A stretch of DNA of 64,000 bases from Manihot esculenta (GCF_001659605.2 NC_035161.2:3602343-3666342), one strand, 5' to 3'. Counted from the first letter of the stretch, positions 45,718 to 57,904 are shown. Numbers and translations are program-made. The notes: generated by a model not told the origin, from the letters alone.

Positions 45718-45748
45718 AAAGAATTCGGTGGTCTTGACCGAATTCTTT
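45718..45748. repeat. Perfect 12-bp inverted repeat, 7-base loop
   Basis: Arms AAAGAATTCGGT and ACCGAATTCTTT flank GGTCTTG. It sits in a block with many GAATTC and TTCGA motifs, probably part of an old repeat. Confidence 0.9.
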
Positions 45749-46048
45749 GGGATTCGACAATTCTTACCGAGTCTTTTGAGAGATTCAATAAGTGAATCTG
45801 AATCTTTCAAAGGATTGATTTTTAGGCTGAATCATTTTGAAATATTTCGGCACTTTAAGAGTCAAATTCTTTTTGAGACTTGATAATAAAAATTTTGGGT
45901 TTTATATCCAATCATGGATATTAACCTTTGTTATTTTAGAATTTTATTTATGAGGAAGGATCAATTAATATATAAAATTTTTTAAAAAAACAATTGGATA
46001 AATATGAGTAATTTTAAAGTATATGCAAATCAGATAGATTTGGATCAT

Positions 46049-46060
46049 CAGCACGTGCTG
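46049..46060. repeat. 12-bp perfect palindrome with G-box core
   Basis: CAGCACGTGCTG contains CACGTG. There is no gene start nearby, so a regulatory role is unproven. Confidence 0.6.
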
Positions 46061-46910
46061 CATTAGAAAGAAAAACAAAACAAAACGAATCATTTGAAAT
46101 ACACTTTGCACAAAAAGAGTACATAAATCTTGTATGATAGTGAAAAATTAAAGTAGAAATTAATCCTATATATTCTACAAGATTTAAAAAAAAAAAATGG
46201 TATAAACCCAAACTAAGAGAAACCAAAACCTTGCAACACGCATATACATTGCTGCTGCTTTGTAAAAGAATTCTTATTTAATTAAATAAAATAAAATAAT
46301 AAAAACTTTATAAAAAGGTGATAATGAAATAATATTAATTAATTAATTATTAAGGAATGGTTTATGAGCTTAGTGGGGAAGCTTTACTGCTGTGTTGGTG
46401 ATGGTGAGTATTCTTTGCCTCTTGTGAGATAAAGAGCCTTTCTAAAAGGAAAAAAAGGTGGGGTCTCCTTTTTTTTTTTCTTTTTAAAAAATAAAAATAA
46501 ATAATTAAATAATTAAAATTTTTTTTATTTTTGGTTATTGTCCCTAGCTTGGGAACTAAGTTTTTTTGGCAGACGATGCTGTCTTACTCTGGTTTAAGAT
46601 TACTTATTTTAGTCACAAGCAATCTTAATTAAATAAAGATTTATCTTTTATACAACTTTTCTAATAGTAATTTTTCAAAAAAAAAAAAAAAAAGAATTGT
46701 GGTTAATAGAGAGGAATAGAAATTCATTACTCAAAGGAAAAGGCTTTAGGCCCACTACACATAAGAACAAAGACTTTTGGAAAAAAAAAGGCTATGGGAG
46801 CCTTAAACAAAGCATGATAAATAAGGCTTATTGCTCATTACATGAAGAACCCTAGCTTTGTTCCATAGATTGATATGAGAAAGCACAAACCTAAAGCTTA
46901 TGAATTAATA

Positions 46911-47345
46911 CTCCATTTATTTGGAGAAAATAATTTATATTTGAAAAAAATTTAATTTTAATTTAAAAAATAAAATATATTAATAAATTTATATATAAAA
47001 ATCTTAATAAAAATTTCAAAATGTAAAACACGATTTTCTCTTTTTGAAAAGAGAGTCTTTTTATTTAAAGTGGCTCAATTTTATCTTTAAATCCAACTGA
47101 CCGAACGTTTTCTCCTAAATGTAGCAAAGTAGAGAGAAAGTTTCACTTATTAAACATTTGTTTATTTATGGAAAATGTTCTCAATAGACCATAATTTCTA
47201 TTGAAAATAAATTATTTATTATTATTTTATTGTAATTTAAAAATAAAGAACATTTATAAACAATTTTAATTAAATTTTCAAAATTTAGAAAAAAAATTAT
47301 ATTTTAATTTTGATGATAAAAATATTTTTTGTAAAAATAAATGGA
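46911..47345. mobile_element. Possible AT-rich MITE (CTCCATTTATTT ends)
   Basis: CTCCATTTATTT at 46911 faces AAATAAATGGAG at about 47335-47345. The interior is A/T-rich with GAAAATAATTTAT-type blocks that recur near 6.9-7.2, 25.3-25.5 and 59.2-59.4 kb. No target duplication was found, and the A/T bias makes matches less telling. Confidence 0.35.
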
Positions 47346-47805
47346 GGCTAAGTTCCGAGCATTCTTTCTTGAACAAATCAGATTTTCATAATAATTTCTT
47401 TTTAGAAAAAAAAGTTCCTTGGTTTAAGGAGAAGGTCAGAGAGTTACAAGCACGTAATCGCAATTGAGGCACCAACTTGCTCAACTTGCTTAATTACAAT
47501 TTCTAATTAATAATAAATCGCTTTGAAATAGGCTTATTTGCACAATAAATAATTCCAAGTGGTATACAAAATATGTTTAAAAAATTGATTTTTTATTTTT
47601 ATTTTTTATAAAAATTATTATATTATTTAATAATACTAATTATTTTAAAAGTCGTTAATCATTTTAACAGTGAATAATTGTGTTAATCTAACGTTATAAA
47701 AAATTAACCTTTTCAACCTCTAAATTTTAGGGTTTTTATTGATATTATTTTTAAAATTATTATTAAATTTCATATCAATTTAAAATAAAAGTAATGGACT
47801 TATAA

Positions 47806-48265
47806 GTAGGGTTACGCATTATTCGGTTCAAATCGAAAAAACTTATCGAATCGAATTGATTTGAAAATTTGATTCGTTTTTTTATACATTTCGGTTTGAT
47901 TTGATCTTTAATTTCAAAAATTTTGGTTATTTTGGTTCGGTTCAGTTTTGATCAGAAAAAACCAAAAAAACCGAACCGAACCGATAAGTGATAATAATAT
48001 ATTTTTTCAATAATATAGAGAAATTAAATCATTTTAAAATTAAAATATTTTAATTAAATTTTAAAATATTAAAAATAAAGTGTAAAAAATAAAAAAATTA
48101 TTAAAAATCGAAACCGATCAAACCGAACTGAATCAGACCGGTTCGATTCGATTCGGTTTCTGACCAAAATCGGTTCGATTCGATTTTCATAAGCACTAAA
48201 ATTTCGGTTTTCAATTTATTCGGTTCGGTTTGATTTTAAACCGAACCGACCGAATGCTCACCCCA
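47806..48265 (+). mobile_element. hAT MITE, best-preserved copy, 8-bp target duplication
   Basis: 460 bp flanked by ACTTATAA at 47798-47805 and 48266-48273, an exact 8-bp duplication. The left end is GTAGGGTTACGCATTATTCGG; the right end, read in reverse, is TGGGGTGAGCATTCGGTCGG. The subterminal regions are full of CGGTTCGGTT-type repeats in opposite directions. It retains many CG sites, so it is younger than the other copies here. Confidence 0.85.
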
Positions 48266-48939
48266 ACTTATAAAAATTCAGACATTTATTTTTTTAAATT
48301 AATTTTTAAAATAAATTAGATCTAATTTAAATTTAAACAGAAATTTACTCCATATATAAATCTGATTAATAACTTAATAAAGTTTAGTGATTAAAATAAT
48401 AAATTCAATTTGGTAGAGACAATTAATAAAAAAATATTAAAATACTATAAGTCATGACATGGAATTGCAATTTTAAATTTTAAATCTATAGACTAAAATG
48501 GAAAAAAAATATAGTTTTTAATATAATTAGTACCAACTAAAAAATTAGATTAAATTTTTAATATAATTTAGGAATTATGGATGAAATCTAGAAGCTCAAA
48601 TTCAAGAAAAACGTAAAAGAAGAAGCAAGTACATAGAAGTTCTAGTTAGGATTGAAATTAATGGAGGGTTATTAAGAAAGACAAATGAAAATAAACAAAA
48701 ATGCTTACCAAAGAGACACGGTCGTGTGGGTTGGTGACCATTTTAACAACTCCTAGTATTCTTTTTGTCTACTTATATTAAAATAAACAACAGGACAATT
48801 GGAGCACCCGTGTAAGATCTCGCAGTCTCATTTTTCTAAATATTCTATTTTTTCCAATGCTTATTGGCTTTATACTTTAACATAATAAAACTTTATTTTT
48901 ATTTTATTCATAAATAAATATTTTACCGTCGAATTCTTT

Positions 48940-49392
48940 TAACAGTATTCAATTTAAATTATAAAAGTTGATCAAATCAAATTAATTTAAAAATTAGTTC
49001 AATTTTTTATTTATTTTTATTCAGTTCAAATTTTAATTTTAAAAATTTTAATTATTTTGATTCGATTTAATTTTAGTAAAAAAATGAAAAAAAATTAACT
49101 GAATCAATTAGTGATAATAGTATATTATTTTTAATAATATAAATATATTATATTATATTAAAATTAAAATATTTTAATTAAATTTTATAATATTAAAAAT
49201 AAAAATATAAAAAATAAAAAAATTATTAAAAATTAAAATCGATAAAATCGAATGAAAAGAAATTGAATTAGATAAATTAAATTTAATTTCTCACTAAAAT
49301 CGATTCAGTTTGATTTTTATAAATATTAAAATTTTAATTTTTAATTTATTCAGTCTATTTAATTCTAAATCGAACTGATTAAACGATTAAAG
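48940..49392 (+). mobile_element. hAT MITE family copy, heavily decayed
   Basis: Aligns by eye to 47806-48265 in the same direction, sharing the central AGTGATAATA-x-TATATT and AAAATATTTTAATTAAATTT blocks. Most CG-containing motifs have become A/T. The ends are approximate. Confidence 0.7.
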
Positions 49393-49764
49393 AAATTTTT
49401 CAATATTATACATTAAAATATTTATTTTTCGTGCTTCTACATATGGGATATGAGTATATTAATTTAAATGTTTATTTAATTAGTATTACCTATCACTGTC
49501 GCTGAATATTAATTAAAATTATAAATGATTTAGTGAAAAAACCAATGACAAAGTCGCATATACAGTGATGTGAAATGAAAGAAAAAGAGATGATGTAAGT
49601 AGGAAACAAGTGTCAATCAAATATTGGTGAAAATAGTAGTGAAGGCCTGAAATAGGGTTTGGTGGGTAGAAATGGGTGAAGGTTGTTGGGCTGGAGGATC
49701 ATAGAAGAAAACCGACATTTCATATGCAAACAAGATTCTAACCCTCGTGCAGGAAATTTTTTCA

Positions 49765-50085
49765 CTCCTTCACCGTTAAATTAATTTAATTAATTAATTA
49801 AAGATTACATGACTGAGTCTTACATTTCTGCTGTTTATTAGGACGAAGAATATTTGGATTATATAGAAAAAATTGATAATTGAATTAATTTAAAATTTTA
49901 ATTTAAATTTTAATTTATTTATATTTTACTCTCACTGTTAAATTAATTTAATTAATTAATTAATTAAAGTTACATAATCGAATTTTTTACTTTTACTTAT
50001 TAGAGTATGATCAGTTTAAATAAAAAAAATTGATCGAACTGAATTAATTTAAAATTTTAATTTAATTTTTTATTTATTTTTATTT
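49765..50085 (+). repeat. Tandem duplication of flank plus MITE left end, ~160-bp unit
   Basis: A block starting at about 49767 (CCGTTAAATTAATTTAATTA) and running to TTTAATTTATTTATATTTT recurs from about 49930 with small changes. The second half of the unit is the left part of the MITE at 50.0 kb, so duplication followed the MITE insertion. Confidence 0.65.
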
Positions 50086-50458
50086 GGTTTGATTTTTAAT
50101 TTCAAAAATTTCAATTATTTTGATTCAGTTTGATTTTGATAAAAAAATTATAAAAATTAAATCGAACCGATTAGTGATAATAATATATTATTTTTAATAA
50201 TATAAAGAGATTAGATCATATTAAAGTTAAAATATTCTAATTAAATTTTAAAATATTAAAAATAAAGTATAAAAAATAAAAAAAATTATTAAAAATTTAA
50301 ATTAATCAAATTGAATTCAATCGAATCAGACCAGTTAAATTCGATTTGATTTTTGATTAAAATCAGTTCGGTTCTATTTTTATAAATACTAAAATTTTAA
50401 TTTTCAATTTATTCGATTTGATTTAATTTTAAATCAAACCGACTGAATGTTCACCACT
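50000..50458 (+). mobile_element. hAT MITE family copy
   Basis: Full-length relative of 47806-48265 in the same direction. Begins TAGAGTATGATCAG and ends CCGACTGAATGTTCACCA. CG decay is intermediate. Possible target-duplication remnants on both sides are unclear. Confidence 0.75.
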
Positions 50459-50950
50459 ACTGCTTAATAATTGTAAGTGAATATTTCTCAATAAATAAAT
50501 TAAAAATTCAAATTCGAAATTTACATATTTTTTTCGCCTTAAAATTTGAAAAATAAAAAAAATTAATCAGACTAAATCAATAGACTAACTTAATATTTTT
50601 TTAAAAAGTAAAATTTATTTTATTAAATAATTTCGTATTCCAATGTAAAAAATATTTTTTAAAGATGGAATCTTAATGTATATTTCTTTTGGCTCTTGTA
50701 GTCAATGGGTGATTTTTGTATATAGTGATGGGTTTTTGGTAAAATTAAGAGTTCATGAACCATCTTTGTCAAAGTGTTAGCTGTAATTATCAAGATAAAA
50801 AAGGAGGACTAGTTAGCTAGCCATGGCTGCTTCTTCTTGAAGGTTGATTTTACAGGGAAGAAGCCACAGCCTTAATATAACTCTTTCTTGCTGATGCCAT
50901 TAGGGCTTCATATACTGCTTTCAGTGATCAGTTGTTGAATCTTGAAAAAT
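50459..50950 (+). promoter_or_regulatory. Upstream region of the NAC gene
   Basis: The ~490 bases between the MITE and the ATG should contain the core promoter and leader. I see no confident TATA box. Two MITEs lie within 2 kb upstream, which could affect expression. Confidence 0.35.
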
Positions 50951-52467
50951 ATGGAGGAAAATCTTCCTCCAGGGTTCAGATTCCATCCAACAGATGAAGA
51001 GCTCATTACGTTTTATCTTACACCAAAGGTTTCTGATGTTAGTTTCACGTCTAAAGCTATTGTCGATGCTGATCTCAATAAGTGTGAACCATGGGATCTC
51101 CCAGGTACCTTCTTCTTCTTCTTCTTCTTCTTCTTCGTCTTCTTCATTTTTCTCTTATTTTGCATGTGGATGCAGTTTGAATGCTTTCTATATGTTCTGA
51201 TCTCTATCTACTTACATTCTTTGCCTCTGCAATACCATAAGCATGTTGTCCATGTTGAGAGTCTGAGTTAATTACTCTTCTTTCCTTCTTTTTTCTCTAC
51301 AAAACCTAAAATTCGAATTCGAGATTTGACTTGAGATTTAAACGTAAAACTTGATAATTCGGTAGATGACTTCAGCATTATTAAATTAATAAAATTCTTT
51401 AGACCTGATAACATATTTAGGTTAATTTAAAATGTGGTGCAGGCAAAGCATCCATGGGGGAGAAAGAATGGTATTTTTTCAGCTTGAGAGATAGAAAATA
51501 CCCAACAGGACTTCGAACAAATAGAGCAACAGAAGCAGGGTATTGGAAAACCACAGGAAAGGATAAGGAAATATTTCGTGGTGCAATACTGGTGGGTATG
51601 AAAAAAACCCTAGTTTTCTACCAGGGTAGAGCTCCAAGGGGTCAGAAAACTAATTGGGTTATGCATGAATACAGGCTCCAAAATAAGCATCCTTTCAAGC
51701 CCACTAAGGTATATTATTTGTACTAAGTTAATACGCATTATCTTCTTTTCCTCTTATAATTTTTATTTATTAAAAATTTATAAATAATAAAAAATTTATA
51801 TTAATATAAAAAATTAAAATAAAAAGTATAGAAATAAGACTAGTATATATTCTCTGATTTTTCTTGGATTGAAATTAAATTCTTGCAGGAGGAATGGGTG
51901 GTTTGCAGGGTATTCCAAAAGAGCTCAGAAGCAACAAAAAACCCACAGCAGACAGAATCCTCGCAGCAATCTCTAGAGTCTCCATGTGATACAAACTCCA
52001 TAGTCAATGAGTTTGGAGATATTGAGTTACCAAACATAAACAACATTGTAAACTCATCAAATGGTTTCAACACTTTCCTGACACAAAGTAGTTGCAACAA
52101 CGAAACCAACGTAAATATGAACATGAACCTTCATAATTGGGCTGCAACAAGAGAACAACAACCTTCACTTTCATGGCCTTCAAGCTTGCTAAGCTCAAAT
52201 CTTACTATGAATGCCTTGCTTCTCAAGGCATTACAGATGAGAAACTATCATCAAAGAGAAGCTGCTGCTGCTGCTGCTGCTGCTGTTGCTCCAAGTAGTA
52301 GTGATCATTATTCATTTCTGACACAAGGGAGTATTATTTCTCAGTTTGGAGCTGATTTAAGTTCAAATTTCCATGGCTGTTCTTCTTCTTCTTCCTCTAA
52401 GGTTTTAGAAACGCTACCTCAACCTTTACAGCAGGAGCAACCATTCAATTTGGACTCCATTTGGTGA
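50951..52467 (+). CDS. NAC058: NAC transcription factor, ANAC058-like
   Basis: Plant-specific DNA-binding regulator in the nucleus. Three exons: 50951-51104, 51443-51708 and 51889-52467; 999 nt, 332 aa. The N-terminal NAC domain (~1-150) shows subdomain [55 protein letters not shown] with [11 protein letters not shown] and GMKKTLVFY, and [10 protein letters not shown]. Intron positions are the usual NAC ones. The opening MEENLPPGF and [13 protein letters not shown] match ANAC058, whose Arabidopsis homologue is linked to root suberin formation. The C-terminal activation region is Ser/Asn/Gln-rich with an eight-Ala run (~265-272) encoded by GCT repeats and ends NLDSIW. I found no miR164-complementary site, in line with this subgroup. 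Confidence 0.9.
51110..51146 (+). repeat. (TTC)n microsatellite in NAC intron 1
   Basis: About 11 TTC units with one GTC interruption, a few bases after the donor CCAG/gtacct. Confidence 0.9.
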
Positions 52468-54003
52468 AAGCTGTAAAGTTGAAAAACTAACTTCATTTCT
52501 GTACTTAGTCATCTTCAACCAAAGCTGAAAATGTTAAAGGGTATCACATGGGAAAATTCGTGGATCCCTAGTTCAAAATGACGGTGGAATCCATATGAAA
52601 TTTCATGTGTTTATACTATGGATCATGTAGATTCGGTCTATCCATGTTTTCCCCTCGTGACACGTTAGTAATGGAGCCACCACCAACAGCTCATGCATGC
52701 ATCACACAAGAATAATGATTAATGGTTGGTGTAATTTAGATGTAAACATTGGAGAACTTTCAAAAAATGAAAATTGTGGTTATGTTTCTTTATATTCAAG
52801 TGTTAAGTTGATTATCAATGTGAAGTAGCTAGCTATAGGGTAATTTGTTCTTTAATTAATAATTGTTATGTTCATATCCTTACTATACATGAATTTAGAA
52901 ACGAATGATCTCAAAAAATCGATATGATAATTTTTAATTAGATTTGATTCAATGAGTTGGACGATTCGATCATTATAAATTAAATAAATATTTACTTAAA
53001 ATATTTTATTTATTAGTAAATTAATTCGGTATAAATATAATTTAATATTAATATGATGAGATATATTATACTTACCTATAGCATTATTATTATTATTATT
53101 GAAACAATATTATTGAGCTTTTTAAAATATGGCAAATAAGAAATTATTATTATGATGTATATGCAGTGGAAGAAGTTGAGAATATAAGGTGAATACTTAT
53201 TAAATTTATTTTTAGGAGAATAATTTAAATTAGAGTTAAAATATTAATTATGTATTAAGTAAATTCAAAATAAGTTGAAAAACTGAAAACCAAATATATA
53301 TATAAGTAGTTATCTAATTTGAAAACACAAATCTCTTTTACTATCTAAATGATAAGCTTAATTCAAACATTGTATTCGTTTTACCACCACCTTAGCAAAT
53401 AGGGATGCATTTAGAAATAAGCAGTTTTTGATTTAAATAAAAAATATGAAATGCTGCACTTTAGTGTTTTATATATACAAATGCTTTCTTAATCAAAAGC
53501 TTTCATCTCCAATTTCTCTTTCACCCAGGCCTCGTAAACCAAAAGTCCCGGCCTTAAGTTGCCTCAATGCCTCCATTGTCTTCTTCTTTTTTGATGTTTC
53601 TATCTCCATCTTCTTCTTCCTCCTCTTTTTCTTCCTCTTAATCACAAATTCACTATTTTTAATTCATATGAATCATACAAAAAGATGTTTTAAATCTCTA
53701 GTCACAAATTAGCAAACCAAATTGCAGAAGTGAATTCATCAATGTTTCTAGATCTAAGAGTGTTTTTAGATCCATTTCCAGGTTTATGCATCGGCATCGC
53801 TTCTCATCAATCGCACTCATTAGTCATTATTATTATTAAATTTGTTCATGTGTGCCTATTGTGGATTTGAGTATTGAAATGGAATGTTGCTAGAAATAGT
53901 TATTGTGAGCTTCTATTTAGATTTTATTGATTTGGAATTATAAATTTGATTGGATTTTGATATGCCTGAGATTCGGTAAGATAATGGGATGGTGACACGT
54001 AAG
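52468..54003. other. NAC 3' UTR and intergenic DNA
   Basis: The first ~350 bases probably hold the 3' UTR. A short (ATT)n tract is near 53084-53100. The frame at 53446-53712 is low-complexity and matches no family known to me. Confidence 0.4.
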
Positions 54004-54105
54004 TAAAGATTTGATTCACAAAGAAGTTAATGACTCGTAATAGGGCAGAAAGGTTAAAGATTTGATTCACAAAGAAGTTAATGACTCTTAATAGGGCAGA
54101 AAGGT
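54004..54105 (+). repeat. Tandem duplication, 51-bp unit x2
   Basis: TAAAGATTTGATTCACAAAG begins at 54004 and 54055; the units differ at one or two positions. It lies at the left edge of the following retroelement. Confidence 0.9.
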
Positions 54106-57100
54106 TTCTAGTTCATGGAGGTTAAGGTTTTGAAGAGAGACTGTGTATTTTTTTGTATTAGTAGTGGCTAAAAAATCTGCCCCAAAGGTGATTGGTCCGG
54201 GGGTATTTATACCCTAGTTATACTAGGACGTTATGGCAGCTGTCCCTTCGGATTGGACAGTGACATGCCGTGGCAAGTATGTCAGGTGGCTCATTAATGG
54301 TGTGCGGCTAATAAATACTGAGCCGCTTGACCCATACTCTATTCATCATGTGCGTCATTTCTGTTAGCCCTACAACATGTATAATTATGGCTCTAGTGAG
54401 GTCCAAGACACTTTAAAAAGGTCGGACTACTTGCTTCGAGCATTCGTAAGGCCAACTTGCTTACTCCAGGTATAGATAACCTCCTACTGTCTGATAAGAC
54501 CGGATGGCCTGGCCTGGTGTGCAAGACTCTCCTGTTTCTCCTATACACGTGTCATAATCTCAACAGGATTTATTCTTATTATGTTATCAGATGTCCTTTC
54601 ACTTCTCTGATGGTTATTTATGACGGTTGGAGAAACGAATCGTATCCAGGACTTTATAGCCAGATGTGTCCCTGTTAATTTCTTTTCGAGTTACGAGGAG
54701 TGGTCCTAAGTATACATGACACACGCGCACGTCCTTCCAGACGCGTCTTGATGGCTGCTGTTGTTTGGATTACTAAAGCGCGATTCTTTGAATGCCCATA
54801 AATGTTTTATTTTGAGTATAAAAATAGGTTTTTATCTCCACTTTCTTACTTTCACAGCCTTCACTGTTCTTGCTCTATCTATTTGCTATTCTTAGAGTCC
54901 CTCTCGCTTTTTTCTTCCTTTGTTCAGCTTTCTAAGTTTTAGGTACGCATCTCTCTTCTAATGACTCCTCTATCGTTCCCCCGAATTGAAAAGATCATTT
55001 CTAGGGTAATCCCATCTCTCTTCAGGAAGCTTTCCATCGATCCTTCCTTTCTATGGAGACTCACTATATTTTAGCTCTGAATCCAAACGAACGAATTGCC
55101 CTGTTCTCCTTGCCTTCTCTCCCTGGTCCAGTGGACGCCCAATTTGAGAGGAGGCTCATTTTCTATTTGAAACAAATTGATTATGGCATTTCTTTCCCTT
55201 TTTCTAGGTTTGTCCACTTTGTTTTTAGATTTTACTAAGTCACCACTTGGATGTTGACTTCGAATTCCATTTTGTTCATGATTGCCTTTGAGGCAATGTA
55301 TTGAGGTTGGGTTTTACTCCTTCCTTGAGCTTGTTTAGGGTATTTTTCAAGATTTTAAAGGCTAATAATAGATTCCTGAGTTTCTGTGGCAGAAATAGCC
55401 ATTTTTACCAGCCATAAGAACTCTTTTAAGTATTGGATAGATAGTGTCACCATAATTGGAGCCAAAAGAAACTTTGATTGGGGCTTAGAGTTAGGATGGG
55501 GGACTATTGATACTTTTTGTAGCGTCTTTCCTTTTCTCTCTGAGTGAAAGCAGTTGTACTTTATCGGATCTCCTTCTTTTCTTTCAAATATGACATTTTC
55601 AAGTGTTTGGATATTCGACCGTGGGAAGGTTGTAATGCTGCCAATATTTAACTATTCTTTTGTTGTTGCTTCTTTGTTAGCTTTGCTTATTTTATGTTTT
55701 TATTTATTTTTGGTACTTTTTGCAGCTTCCATAGTCCCCATAGAGGATATTTCGACTCCCCATAATTTTTTCCTCAATCGTGATATTGTCCGGCATGCTG
55801 TTGAGGCTTTCAAGACCTAGAAAACCATGGGCCTGTGTCAACTCAGGTTGTACCTCCCTTGTCTTCCACTAGGTTCAGTATGGAATTGGCTCTAGTCAGC
55901 TTCGATTAAACTGAGATTGTGTTTGACAGGTCTTCTCCTGCTGAGGAGGTTGGTGGAGGCTTGAAGCTAAAAATTATCGCCTGCCTTAGGAGACGACCGC
56001 TACTGCTTCAGGGATGATAGGAAAGAAAAAGAGGCTAGTGAAGGAATCCGAGCTGGTCTCTTCTCAGAAGAGGACTTCATCTTCCTCTCTTTCAAGAAAA
56101 CCCTCCTCGGTTAAAGTGAGCAAGGGCAAAGGCAAGGAGGGCCAGTCTCAAGAGGCTTTCCAATGAGTCAAGGCTGTCTTTCTAACTGAGCCTTGATTCT
56201 ACTCCTACCTCAATTGCTGAGCTGCTGAGCAATCACGTCTTCGGGCTATCCCCTGATTTGACTGATCATCGGATGGTGAGAAAAATTTGCAGGGTGATTG
56301 AGTCCACCGATCAGTCAAACTCATTCACTATTCGGATGGAGGAGGACCTTTTTGGAGCTTCTAAGAGACAAGTTCTTATTGTAAGTTTCTTTACTCTTTC
56401 TTTTGCCTTTAGGTTTTTTGGTCGTTTTCTAATTTGTTTGCTTATTTTTGTAGCTTTTGGGAGCTCTATTAGAGCTTGAGAATAAAAGAGTCGGTGCTCG
56501 GTAAGCTACCTTCCAAGATATTGAAAAAGCTAAAGGAGAGGAAACTGCTCGAGTAATTACTACACTAAAGAGCTAATACGAGGGGGAGATGAACCGGCTG
56601 GAAGGGCTTCTTCAAGATAACTAGGCCGAGGGTGAGAAGATTGCTCTCCTGGAACTGCAAATTGCTGAGGAGAGATCTGCTACAAAAGCTAAGCTTGCTC
56701 AAGAGAATGCTTCTGCGGATCAGAGGGAAAGAAGTCTTTCAGCCCGGTCTGCCCAGCTTGAGGGGGAGATGACATAGTTATCCGGGAATTGGGGGAGGTC
56801 AAGTTGGAGTTGAGTAATGTTCGAGGGAGCTCGAGTGCTTCTGAAGCTATGAAGAGACAACTTGAGAGCGAGGTCCACGATCTTTCTGCATGATGCAATG
56901 ACTATGAAAAGAAGATCGTTTGGAGTCAGGTCAACAAATATCTTAAGTTAGATGAGTTTAATGGCAAGGTCTTTGAATATTCCATCCACTTTTATGCGAT
57001 GGGCTTCAACGATGACCTCCTAAAAGCTTGCGAGTCTCCGGCTGCTCCTCTTAGCACTCTCCGGGCTGTACAGTATGACTCCAGTGGCGAAAAAGTGCAA

Positions 57101-57363
57101 TACAACCTTGATGAGCGCGCTCTTTCCAAAGTGTGTCCTCCTCCCAAAGGGGCGTTGGCTGGCTTGGCATTGAGTTCGATCAAGACACCGATCAGATTGG
57201 TGAAAGTCCACTTGCGCTTGAGGCTGTAAATGCCACTACGGATTCTCCTTTGGCAAGTGATGTTATAGCAGCTCCGACCGTCGCAATTGTTAATGTTTTA
57301 GAGAAAACTTTCGAAGTTGAGTCCAACCTGACCGGAGACGTTATCTCTTCTGAGGAGAATTGA
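54106..57363 (+). mobile_element. Gag-only LTR-type retroelement (pol absent)
   Basis: A GC-richer block with an LTR-like promoter (TATAAAAATA at 54819-54828, then a T/C-rich leader to ~54960). From ~54961 a gag-like region follows in broken frames: RLGFTPSLSLF-type sequence, a FLSFCGRNSHF block, then a long charged coiled-coil stretch (about 56570-56900, e.g. EGEKIALLELQIAEERSATK). It ends YAMGFNDDLLKACESP (~56994) to a stop at 57361-57363. This layout resembles the putative gypsy-type transposase/gag proteins of non-autonomous plant LTR elements. Stops occur throughout. No protease, RT or integrase sequence follows; LTR boundaries could not be paired. Confidence 0.55.
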
Positions 57364-57904
57364 AGACCTTTCTCTTTTTCAATAATTTCTATTTGTAAAT
57401 ATATAACAGGCTAGTATTTAATTTCTATTTGTAAATATGTAATAGTGTTTTGCTTTTATATTTTTGATTTTTTGTAATATGTACTTTCATTTTTAATGAA
57501 ACATTTCTTCCTTTATTTGCAATTTGATGCTTGATATTTTTATTTTTCAGTTAAATTTTTTTTTTAAGTCAGATTTAACTCGGCTCTCATTTATGTAAAA
57601 TCTTAATATTTCATTAAGTAATTTTATGATTTGTTTTAGTCCTAATGGTCTACCATCATAACTATACTTTAAAATTTTTTATAAATGAAAGAAATAATAA
57701 ATAAATTACTCATTAAAGATCACGTTGAAAATTGCTGTAAGTTATTTTTTATAAACGAAAAAAATAATAAATAAATTACTCATTAAAGATCACGTTGAAA
57801 ATTGCTGTAAGTTATTGTTTGAAATTTTCAAAAATCATAATGCACTTGCCTTTTTATGTCGTATTGTTAATTTATGCTCTTTTTAAATTTTTTATTTTTT
57901 TTGG
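57364..57904. other. Repeat-bearing AT-rich flank
   Basis: Contains a short direct repeat (ATTTCTATTTGTAAATAT at about 57385 and 57420) and the 70-bp tandem duplication listed separately. Confidence 0.45.
57675..57814 (+). repeat. Tandem duplication, 70-bp unit x2
   Basis: Units at 57675-57744 and 57745-57814 share CATTAAAGATCACGTTGAAA and differ at very few positions. Confidence 0.92.

Larger units (their letters stand above)
43936..46910. other. Promoter of the DUF1666 gene, then intergenic DNA
   Basis: The first few hundred bases are the likely upstream region of the DUF1666 gene. Beyond 44100 it is A/T-rich to ~45150. From ~45200 to 45900 it is more balanced and rich in TTCG/GAATC-type short repeats, with the palindrome at 45718. 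No protein gene was recognised. Confidence 0.4.

Noticed and set aside
51889..52467. miR164 target site in the NAC gene
   Set aside because: I looked for the TGCACGTGCCCTGCTTCTCC-type site and found nothing similar; the gene belongs to a subgroup not known to be a miR164 target.
53446..53712. 88-codon open frame
   Set aside because: Phe/Leu-rich low-complexity peptide without recognised motifs or gene context.
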